A stretch of 64,000 nt of DNA from Albula goreensis (Eukaryota; Chordata; Actinopteri; Albuliformes; Albulidae). This document shows positions 39,101 to 51,100 of the stretch, one piece after another (position 1 is the stretch's first letter; the number at the start of each line of letters is the position of its first letter). The notes under the pieces were generated by a model that was not told the DNA's origin, did no database searches, and saw only the letters and a list, made by a program, of their open reading frames with translations. Location: the NCBI GenBank assembly GCA_022829145.1, contig CM040765.1, positions 10,212,292 through 10,276,291 on the forward strand, written 5' to 3'. The position numbers and the translations under genes are program-made.

Positions 39101-42100
39101 GAATGCCCAATATGTAATACAGAAGCAATCCAGGTGTAGTACCTTAGTCAAGAGCACACTGGTATGGCCCTGCTGTGGGTCACTGAGCTAGAAGCCTAAC
39201 CATTCTACACCATTCTACTGCACCGCCATCCAGCACCATTTCAGCCCCTCCCTCCTCTCTGTAGTATCCCACAAACGCACCACTGCGTTCAGATCTGGTG
39301 ACTGAGAGGGCCGTGACATATGGATTACCTCAGTGTCATGCTTCTCCAGCCATTACGCGATTACTCACACTCTGTGGTCATTGCCATCTTGAAAGACCCC
39401 CGTTATCCGCAGAGAAGAAGTGCTTTAACGTGGTGAGGATGATTGCTCGGTGCCATTAATTCACAATTGACATTGACCTTGCCTTTGTAAGGGTGCGTGT
39501 TCCCCAGAACCATGCCAGGAAAATGCATCCCGCACGCTTCTCTGAAGCCTCTCAGAGCTGCATAATGGTGTCTTTTCTGAAAGTCTCTCAGATCCACGTC
39601 ACTTGTCTCTTTGATCCCCGCAGACACCATCCCGGTGTCGTCGTCCACAGACTGGCAGGCGGCCTTCGGCTTTGGCTCGTCCAAGCAGCAAGAGGACGAC
39701 CTGGGCTTCGACCCCTTCGACATCACGCGCAAGGCGCTGGCCGACCTGATCGAGAAGGAGCTCTCGGTGCAGGACCAGTCACCCCTTTCGCCCGGCGCCC
39801 TCCACAGCCCCCTGCACGGCCTGCCCTCCAAGGGGCTCCCCAGGGCCGGCCCGCCCCCCAACGCCCACTTCCCCAACTCGGGCCTGCCGCAACGCTTCTC
39901 CCAGTTCCAGCACCGGGCCGTCTACAGCTCCTTCAGCTTCCCTGGCCAGGGTCAGGGTCAGGGCCAGCGCGCTCGGCAGCCCTGGCTGGGTATGCCTACG
40001 CGCAATAACCTCGTGCACTTGAACCACACGGCGAACGCCACCTCAAATAGCAATTTCTTGGACTTGAGCTTGTCTGCACAGCACAGTACGGGGCTAGGAG
40101 GAATTCCCATTACAGGTAAGAGGGGCCTCAAGATTCCCCTTGAACTCTCAGATCAAAGTAGACTGCCATTATCGATTGTCCAACATAAAGAACGGCTAGC
40201 ACTGAATGCTTGATTTAAGAGTGCTGTGTATTTACAAATGAAGAGCTTGCAGAATTCTTAGAAGCCAGTGGTCTCTTGACTAAAAACAAACATATGTAAG
40301 GTTAAAAGCCGACTTGACTTGATCTTGAAAAATGTCAGCTATGTGTCACCTATAGTTAAAAAAAATGTGTTTCACAGTGATCCAAGTCTGGAAATTTGCA
40401 TGTGAGTTTAAGTGTGACTTTTGGCTGTAAAATCATCTCTCTGGCTTCTTTGTAAATGATTTGACCACATGCTGTGACATACATTTTTACATATATTACA
40501 GATGTGCCACAGCTATCCTTGTCATCAAGTTACTGAGAAAATGTAACTTTTCTGACTATTTTGATTAACTCCTGCATCACTGCCTCATCACAGAGTGTGA
40601 TTCCATGTTATGAGCATTCCTTAGAATAAAATCAGGATGTAGGTTTTTATGGGAATGGGCCTTTAAATGATGGATGTAGTGCTCGGGTTTGCTTATAGTG
40701 ATGTTGGCAGAAATTAAGGACGGTAGGAAGTGCACCTGTGCAAAAATGAATCCCGTCCAAAATGCTTACAAAAGGGGTCGGTCTCCAGCCAGTGTGCTTT
40801 GCCATGGAAACGGAGTACTCTGGCAGGACTCAGGGAGGGAAGTGGGCGTGCTCTCCTATGTTGTGCAGTCATGACTGAGACCCTGAGGGAGGGATTTCAG
40901 TTGTCAGTTTGTTCTTGGAATGTGATGATCATTCGCTGAACTTCTCACGGTCCGGTTCTTGCGGATGTTGTTGCCTTCCCACCACCCCCCACCCCCAATC
41001 AATATCCTTCAGATCGAAGTAAACTGCTCTTATCGATTTCACAGAGGAAGTGATGCTCAGCGCTGAATGCGTTTTAAACTCTCTCTGCGTTTGCAAATGG
41101 CGTGCTTGCAGAATTGGTGGAAAAGCAAAAAAAAAAAAAAAAAAGATTTGCATGGTTGAAAAATGAGGCTTATGTTTTTAATGGACAGGTGTGCGAGCCG
41201 AAATGACAGTATCGTTTAAGGCTAACTGTGAATTGCCGTCATCTCATATCGCAGCTTTTTACAAAACTACGCCTGCACGCCAAACACAAAAAAACACATG
41301 CTTGACAGCTAGGAGCTGATTCAGACAATAGTTATTCATTTGGTGAAAAGAAAAGCTGCTTTCAGAAAGTAATTACAGAAAGTAAATGCAGTTCTCCACT
41401 TTGTTTGGACTCAAGGATTCAAAGGTTTAATGCACAGTTTTATGTTATGAATAGCTTGACTTTTCACTGAGCAGTTAGGTCCATTTACAATCCTGAGAGG
41501 CATTCGACTGCCGTTCCAACCGTGCCAGGGTGAATTTGTGAACAAAGTCTGTTGAAGGTGCAGTCTGGACACGAAGGAGTCTGTAGTTCAAATCCTTATT
41601 ATACAAAATCCTCCCTCATCTTGTGTGTCAGTGATTTTTTTTTGTTAGTTTTCATCATGCATTGAATTTGTATTCCACCGGATATTCAGACTCATGCTTG
41701 ATTGCTGCTCACATAATCAAGACACGATGTCATCAGTTACGTGAATTGCTTTTTTTTTTTTTTGCGACTGGTGGGTGAGCAGGAGGATGTAGTTCACTGT
41801 GTGACCACAGGGTGGCAGTGCAGTTCAATCATTCCCCTTAAGCACTAGACCTACTCCCTAACCGAGGGGTGGGTGTTTATTGGTCATTTAGATTTTACTG
41901 AATTTATGATGTAACTGGGCAGTGTGTTCATGCATCAAACATTTAACGTTCATTACCATTTTATTCTACGGGCAACGTTTTGTTGGTATACAGTTTCACT
42001 TGTCATGCCCAAACAGTGCCTGTCTTTGGTGAAATAGCCTTCGCTTTGATTATCTTATGGGCTGTTGAATAAAGGAGATTGGCAGGCCATCAAATAATGA

Positions 42101-45100
42101 GAGTAGTCAAGGAAATTAAATAAAATATTAAAATGTAGCTATGCTTGACAGCTGTGTCTGTGACCACAACTGAATCTTCAGTTGTGTCTCATCTAGTTAT
42201 AATTACAGTTGTGAGATGTTATACCTAGTAATATTACTAACATAACAGCATCTCTTCAGTGAATTTGTGAAAAACTGTTCTGCATTAACCTTGTAGCTGT
42301 GTATCATAGAGACCCAAGCTCATAAATTGGTAGAAGGATACTCCATGGAGGCATGGTGCTGAAGGCATTTCCTGACCTGTCCTTAATGAATCTCTTAATG
42401 ATGGCAGAGTGAGGCTTCATTAACCTCAAAGTAGGCAGGGCTACTGTGCGCTGTCCAATCACTGACCCCGCATCACAAAGCTTTTGCGTACATGAGTGAG
42501 CCACAGTTGGCTTGCCAGAGTTCACAAATGTGGCTTGACCTAACAAGAGGATTTTAACAGCAACAGAGTTGTTAGTTTAATTAGAAGGGGAACAAATATT
42601 CAGGACCTGTGTAGGTGATGAAAATGGACCTTGCTTTTTCAGGCCCTGCGAGTGGCACATGATGGCTATACCCACACAAACTTTTTGTGGTTGCCGTGGG
42701 CTCGCACCCAATCACCCGAATCTGTCCTGCAGCATTATTGCTCCGAAGCAGACAGCTGGCAGGCAGGAGATGGACTGTAAATTGAGAGAGAGAAGGGGGC
42801 GCACACTGCTTCAATTGATTGAAACCGCGGATGCAAATTCCGTTCAGCAATGTCCGCAACAATCAGCTATCTCAAACAAAACAGCTTGTCGCTCGCCTAG
42901 CATCGCCGGGTAATGCTTCCACAGGAGAGATTACTACTTCAGACACCGCAAAACAACATCACTGATACCGCAGCCAGGGCTCAGTTCGAAAGCAGTTATT
43001 TCTGCTGCGTGTGGTTTATAAGGTCCTGATCTTCTCTCAAACACTAATAATGTCTCATAAACTCAATTTCCATTTTTCTTACTCGTGTCACAAGAGACCG
43101 GTTCTGAACAGATTTATTTTTGAGATTGTATGCAAACGGGAAAGCCTGGAAAAAAAAAAAAAGTTGAGGGCTTGTGTCGACTGAAAAGCTAAATTACTGC
43201 AGCCTTGTGCGTCATGATGGAAATTGCAAACTGAAAAGAATAAAACTCCTAATGCACATGAATAAATTGATGCATTGCTGGATGGCTCAGCCGGCTAAGG
43301 CACTATCCAGGTTTAGGAGGGCATTTTCTGCACTCTCCCAAATTGACTTACGACATTGCAGATGAGAGACAGGGACAATGAATACATGTGGTCATTCCAA
43401 ATTGGGAGAACAAGAAAATAGACAGTGGTTAAACATTACTCCAAAAACACACGCATGAATTACCACTGTTCATGATGTTGCTGTATGTCATTTCTTTGTC
43501 TGGGGAGTGAGAACCCTACAGCAGTGAAGTCAATGTTAACTGCTAGCCCTTATCAGCCTTTCATTGACTCTGGTATGTTTTGTTTAGCTGTGTTATATCT
43601 CCTCTCATTTGAGCATAAGGCATCCTTTGTGAAAGTAGTCTTTGATTGCTGTTTTGTTTTGAGGGCATTGCTTCAGTCAGCAGCCAGTTTGTCTCTCAAC
43701 AAGTTTCTTTTGTTTGAATCCACTTGCTGTGTGTTGTCTAATGAAACGCGTGGTGTGTCGGATCGTCATTAGACATGACGTTCTAAATCGGAACATGCGT
43801 ATATTGTCAGTGACATGTGCGGATACAGATAATGTAATATTCCTTCACAATCCAAAAATGCTTTTTTTTTTTTTTTTTTTTTTTCTTCATTACAGAAATA
43901 AGGCAAACCCAAGAGCATGGTGTGGAAAAGTATGTGAAGAGGCTCAGTTCCACAGCAGCCTTTGAGTGTTTTTCCTGCAGGCTAATAGTCATGGAGCAGA
44001 TCAGCCCCTGCACCCCTCCTCATTACGGTCCAGAGGCTGCTCGGCTTTTAGGGCAGATGTTTGGCTGTTGCTGGCTTTGCTCCGCTTTCCGATTGGCCAC
44101 CGCACAGCGCGTGCGTGCCCATTGGCCGTGCGGACCCAGCTTTTTGTGGCCGAGCGAGAGGGATTAATAATCTAAAGAAGTACCTCGGCAGCACGGCTGG
44201 AGTTGCTGTTTTTAGACTTAGCGTCTGCCTCAGCAGCAGCTCCGGCGAATAACAATTTAATTTCCCCTCCGCCCGGGACACCTCCCTTACCCTTTCCTGA
44301 CCTCTAACGCGCCCTCGCTCCGAAACAACAGTCAACGTGGCCTTTCCTTGCATAAATTGCCACCCCCCAAAAAAAACCTTGCGGTGATCGTCTAGAATGT
44401 TCCCTCCTTCCGTTTCGAAAACGGCAGTGGTCGGCAAGACAAATGAGCCCCAAATTTAAAATGATTCCTCCTGTCTGGCAGAACGTCGACTCAGCTACGG
44501 CGGCGCAGCGCAGTCCACTCCATTACTTACCGCGCGGACCGGAGCTATGAAAACAGCCCTGCTCAATTGACATTAAAAAAAAAAAAAAAAATAAAACTAA
44601 CCCAAAAAAAAAAAGGCTGTTTAGCTGGCTCAGGCCCCAGGCTGGCTGTACCGGGGCCAGGGGGAGCACGATGGAGCCGCGCGCAGCCACTACGTCTAGC
44701 TGCTGTGTCACGTTTGATTGAAAATGCCTGACTTAGGCAGTTATGGAAAATGGAAGTTTATTGGAGTCTGGCCTTTTGCTTATGAGCAGTAATATAAGCA
44801 ATATCATTAAGGCCGGCGATGTAATGTTAAATAATTTCAGAGCACATTAAGAATTTCATTATATGGCTTTGTCGAAATTGATTTTGAAGCCAGCCCTGCG
44901 CAGCATGAATAAAACATAAAGCTTCTTGTTTATCTGTGGATGCAAATAGTAACATAGGTGATAATGTTAATCTCTACCCTGTTCCAGTGCTTGACTTGCA
45001 GAAGAGGGGGTTACAGTGGGGTACTCTTCAGGGACTGCTGAACTTTTCTGATCTTTGCCCACTTCTGATGTAGATCAACCGTGTGTCATTTAACCAATGA

Positions 45101-48100
45101 CCTTGCTTGTCCCACTGTTGTCCAAGCTTGGTTATCTGGGTCTGTAAATCTTGCTATGCGGAATGATTTATGCATTGGTTTCCACTGCAGGCGCATTTGA
45201 ATTATAGGTACAGTACTGCTTTTAATATGTGCAGAGTGCGCCTTTTCACACCCGTGTTTGTCTTTAATAGTGTTGGGCCGTGTTGTTAGAGATAAAACAC
45301 AAGCCAGAAGGTGGAACATTTAAATGTCATGCTCTTTGAGGAGAACACAAGGTGTTTTCATATATTTTGCTGGCCGTTCCTAGAAAGGTTTGTTTAAAGA
45401 GACGCTAAGGACGGCTCTTGAAGGTGACAGGCGTCTCACTGGGGTTCGGGCCCAGAGCCCGTTTCCCCCTGCTGCCTTGCCTTAGCAGTAGGTGTCCCCA
45501 TGGCAACCTGTTGGCCCTAGTGCCATGGCAAACAAGGCATAAGTCAAAATATATGTCACGTCTGCATGTGACATAAGTGTCCAGAATACAGTGTGTTTAT
45601 GCTGTCTGGGGGGATAGGCGATTTTATTAAGTCTGGTAACTGTCCAGGTGTGCAGAGAAGGGATTTAGTTCCTGTGGAGCAGCATTAGCTAGCCGCCCTC
45701 ATTAATATTTGCTGTGAGCGCTTCATTCCAGATTATGTGGTTGGACAGAGCTGCACAGAGTTAGGGGAATTTAAGGGAAAACTTTGCACGCTTTATTGAG
45801 GAGATGGGGGAGTGGGGTGATGGCAATCCCCAGCGGCAGCCAGCAGCACGGTCCCCCCAGTCAAACGCCTGCACCCTGCCATCCAACTGCCTTTACTCTT
45901 CCCACGGCAGGCAGGTAGATCTCGACGCATCAATAGTTAAAGAAGCGTGGAAATAAAGAGGAATAAACAGACGTTTCCCCTCTGTGCCGTAAGCCGGATC
46001 CGCGTATAATCAGCATCAATCACCGGTCCCTCTCTCGCTCAGTCTCTCTCTCCATTAGAGGAATTAAGAAAAGCACAGGCATCAGGATCCTCTCCTCCAT
46101 ATGCTGCCATGCAAACACACATGACATTTTGGCAGAAGCCTTACATTTATTTATGGGGGAAAGACAAACCACGCAAAGCTTAGATGTAGGCGGCACAAGA
46201 AAAGTTTAAAGACTAATGATTTTCTGGAGTCGGCAGCGCTTGAGCAGAAGGTGAGACTGAATTAACCGTGGCTCTGGGTAGCCATATTGTGCCAGATCAG
46301 AGCATCACACATACTGTGAAAGGGCAGGTTAGCCATATTGTTTTGCTCTACAATAACACACATACACTTGAGGAGGGTTAGCCATATTGTTTTTGTTTAG
46401 AAGGGCACAGCTAAACTTTGGACAGCATAGCCATGTTGTTTTGCTCTAGAAAGACACACATAAACTTGAGGCAGGCTAGCAATATTGTTTTGCATTAGAA
46501 GGACACAAATATACATATACTCAAGGCAGTGCAACATGTATTGACTTGCAGGAGAAAAGCACCCATTGAGTCAGAACAGGTCAGCCATATGTTTTTGCAT
46601 TTGAATGACACGCACACAGTTAAGGCATGTCAACAATGATTTTGAATTACAGTGACACCCATATAGTCAAGGCATGTCAAACGTATTATTTAGCATTAGA
46701 ATGCCACACAAACTGCCACGGCAGGTCAGTTGTATGGTTTTGCATTAGAATGGTACACATACAACCAAGACATGTCAGCCATGTAATTTTGCATAAGAAT
46801 GGCACGCTCAAAGCAGGCCAGTGGAAAATGATGGTCTCCCTGCACTGCTGTCTCAGTGAAACTCTGTGGTTACTGGCAGAAAGACGGTTCTCTCATCAGA
46901 GGACACCACGTTGCCACATTTTGCCTGTGGTGCAGACACCCTCAATCGTCTTATTGTTGGTAACATGACCAGACCGGGCCCAAAATCAGCAATGGCATCT
47001 GAGCTACCGTGCGTGCCCGCTGTGAGCAGCAGTGATGGTCAGGAACAGCACCCCAGGCTCATAGGGTCTTCGTCATTAAGCCCCTGGGCCAGTATTAAAG
47101 CGTATCTAAGCCCTGTCACCTTGTCTGCGAGGCCATTGTGAGGAGCCCTTCAGGGCCTCTTGTCTGGGGTGGCGTGGAGCCTTCCACACATCCATCTCCG
47201 AGCAGAAGCAGTCCTGTGGTCCTATGGGACGCCATTGTGATGAAGCCTTCCGTGGGTACGCTGTAGCAGGAGGAGGCTGCACGGGCCCAGGTGCTGTGGA
47301 GCCGCGAACAGCCTGAGATCCTGCCTCTTTCCCTGTGACCCACTTACTCTGGCTACGGTTCAGAAAATGTCCTGCCACGGCATTGTTTATGGTGTCCGTA
47401 CCTCAGTGTAAACTGAAAACCGCGGTGAGACTAAGATGAAGAGCAGTATGGTGCTGTACTGAGCAGAGAATGTAGCCTTAAAAATGTGTGGCTGCATACA
47501 AACACTTGGTCTCGGTCAAAGTGAAGCCTGCTGAATGTTGAGCTGTTTTACCACAGAATCCATACATGCGGCAGATGCCCCTGTGTTGCTTCTGTCCTCT
47601 GCACTGCCCTACTGCAGGTGGTTTCAGATATTAAAAGGAGTTTCTGCTTTCTCTGGTTAGGGGTTAATTCTGCTTCAATTCAGGAAATGAACTGAAATTC
47701 AGTTCATGACTTGACAATTCCTGTATTGTTCAATGGGGATTTTTTTTTTCAATTAATGAATTGAATTTTAAATCCTTCCTGAATTGACTGAATTGGAATG
47801 AAACTGAAGCTCAAACTCTGTTCCAGTGCTATATTACCTTTTACGAATATTCATGAAAAAAAAGCCTGAGGACAGAATGTGCATTTCCACAGTATTGTCC
47901 TTGGTCATGCCCTTCCACAAATATGTATTAGATGCGTCAGATCTGAGTGTTTAAGCCTCAGCAGAGCATTGATCTGTGTATCTGGTGGCTCTGTGTAACC
48001 AGCGGCCCTACAGTGATCAAGGTATTATACAGAGGGGCGATGGAAAGCTTAAAATAAGTGTGTGCTGTATGTAGGGAAACCATCGTATATATAGAGGAAA

Positions 48101-51100
48101 GGACAGTAGTTCACCGGTCATTGTGTTTCTCACTGAAAATATGATCTCTTATGCTACTTATGCCCATCATCCCCTAAAAAACTCGCAAATAAGCCTCTCA
48201 CTTAATCCTGATTTGCTCCGTCATTTGGAACAACAAATATTCAGGGTGGTATTTGTCAAACTTTATTTTGGTTTAGCTTGGATTCTTATGTCAGGAATAA
48301 ATTAATGTTTGTGCTTCTGTTGTTGTAATGAGGGGGTTTTATTGTCGGTTTTGAGTATGAATGGAATGTTGTTTAGATAGCACAGGTATATTGGAGTATG
48401 TTGTAATAACTTGAGTTAGTTTGAATTGAGTTGATTATAAATTTTTGCAGTCTTGGCAAGTGAACAAAGGGTATCTGAGGACTCATTCTCAACTGGATGA
48501 TTTGATATTTATGACAGAAGGCCTTTTACGATCCACACTTACAGCCCACTTTTATGACACATAATTTGTGAATGCAAAAATGTTGTGTTCAAGATACCGC
48601 ATTCATTTTTATAAATAAGCTGACGACCGTTTTAACCAAAATACAACATTTCTGTAGTGTTTATAAAATAGTTTAAGAAATAAAATTTGAGGGCGACCTA
48701 TAAAATGGAGTCCTTATGGCAGAGGTGAGAGGTAGTGCCCAGTTATGGGGCCGGGTGTCTGGTAGATGCCCCTCACTGAAACACATGTTCTCTCTGTCTC
48801 TCTCTCCCGCTTCAGAAAACAGCGCCTCTGTAGAAAGTATAAATGTGAAAGAGTGGCAGGACGGGCTGAGAGCACTCCTGCCCAACATCAACATCAATTT
48901 CGGGGGCCTGCCAAACTCTTCCTCCTCTTCCTCCTCATCCTCGTCATCCAGTGTCAACCACACAGGGGCGCCGGGCAGCTCCGCAGGGGTCTCACACAGT
49001 TTAAGCTGGGACGGGACGGCCAGCTGGATGGACCCTGCTATTATAACAGGTAACCAATCAGAGCAGGCTAGGGTCTCTATTGGACCAATCAGAGCAGGCT
49101 CGGTTGGGCTCAGGACTAGCATTGGATCAATTAGAGCAGGCTTAGGAGGGCTCAGAACACTAGTATTGGACCAATCAGAGAAGGTGCAAGACTCTTGTAT
49201 TTGACCAATCAGAGCAGACCTCATAGAGATGAAGCCTCTAGCACTGGACCAGTCAGAGAAGTATAAATATTACTTTTAATATAAAAGAGAACTAGGTCAA
49301 TCCTGCTATATTTTTATCTTATTTTTCTTTTGGGAATACTGTAGCACTGTAAACTCGGTAAAACTACCATGACACCCACCTCACCATGCCATGGTTTGAG
49401 TGTACCATCAGAATCCCTAGGACATAGCCATTGATGCCGTTAGCATTTTTGAGGTTTTTGTCACATGAGGTTATTGTCAATACCAACATTTCACTTGCAG
49501 TACTGTTCCAGGACAAGTATCACAGCTCTCTATATTGTCGGCATGTTGTGAATCCCTTGCAGCAAAGATGCCATTGTACCCGTGTGAGGATTTCTATTGT
49601 AGATGGAATCAATCCCATTTTACTGACTGCTGTCGGAATAATCCGGTGGCACATTTATGGGTTTGTATTCCTGCGAAATGTAGGTCAGGCAGTTATTTCA
49701 GATGGTTTGTGGATAATGGAAATAATCTTTCCCTGATTTATCATGTCGCATTTCATAATCTACATTGTGATAAAATAGTTCCCTGGCTTATGGAGGGTAA
49801 TGGTAGATGGGTTGTCACTTTCAGTTTGATGAAACTCAGTCTGGGATTAAGTCTCCTTACTGGGTAATCTGTATTGTCTCACACAGTGCATTATAGTATT
49901 GGAAGATGCACTAAATTAATGGTTTGTTCTTTCATTGTGGTCAGGTTACACCAGGGGTGTAACATTTTAAAATGCACTGCCTATAGAAAAAAAAGTCTTG
50001 TTTGATATTTTTGATATTTTGGTCTGTTTTTTGTGTCACTGTTCTGACACAGCATAGGTTGTATTAGCATGAAATGAGAAATAAGAGGCAGTCATAATTA
50101 CTGTGTGGTGCTAAAGTTTAGCCTGAGAAAGCTGTCTAAATCTGATTCACCTAAAGTTTGGTCCTATTGCTGAGAGCGTCAAAGCTGGAAGCCTCCCCTC
50201 TGGACGCTTTTATGCTTAACGCAGAAGTGCATATATTGCTGGTCAGCTCGTACCTACTTCGACAGGATAAATCAAGGCTTCGATATCCCGGCCAAGGGCT
50301 GAGCCACCAGGATGGATCGATATCCCAATTAAAGATCAAGCGCTATCATCCAGTCATCATAAAGTACACTCCGGCAGTACCGGAGTTATAAAAGTCTCCT
50401 AACGCACAATAATTAGGATATTAAATGGGGGAGGTGCAAACAGACAGGGGCCCCGCATCAGCATTGGAGTCACGACCGCCGTCCCAGCACGCCGACTGCC
50501 TGTGACATCCATTATCTGCTGGAGGTTGAGAATTAATGGCTCGCAACAGGACGTCAGCCAGTATATGCCAACTTCGCAAAGCGGGGTGAACTCACTCATA
50601 ACGGCGGCTCCCCGAGACAGGTGGCTCGTAGCGGCCGCTCCGCTCGTAAGTCAAAGCAGATTTTTTTTAAAACATTTTTTTTCCCGGCGGCTGCAGATCG
50701 CGCGCCGTTACCGCGCCGCAGGCGCGCTCCGCCGCCAGCCGTTAAAGTCACCCACCGCCTGATTTCAATTACACGCACCCAGCCAACTAGCTGTGACCTG
50801 AGAGCTGTTGAGCTAACCGTGGCCTCGTTTCTCCCCCTGGCCACTGAGGGAGTGTGGGTGGGCCTTGATGGCTCCTGTCTGTTATAAATGGTGGTGAGTG
50901 GATCTCACTGAGCATCCACAGGAGCAGGTATACTTAACCTCAGATCCTCTCTAGCGGCGTCAGTCACAGCCAGCCCCGCACTCCGCCTCAACGTTCCAAC
51001 TGGTAAAGCAGCATATCACACTTCCACGCCATATTTCAGCATTTTTCATGTGCGCCATTCACTGCTATCTACATTGTATTTATCTTATGTACTCCTGTCT

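Noticed and set aside
43270-43330. tRNA gene (TGGCTCAGCCGG A-box-like word)
   Set aside because: No matching B-box at the right distance and no cloverleaf; at most a SINE relic.
48673-49224. 183-codon minus-strand frame opposite cnot4 exon 11
   Set aside because: Antisense shadow of the coding exon and the CCAAT repeat; it contains acidic runs opposite the serine repeat.
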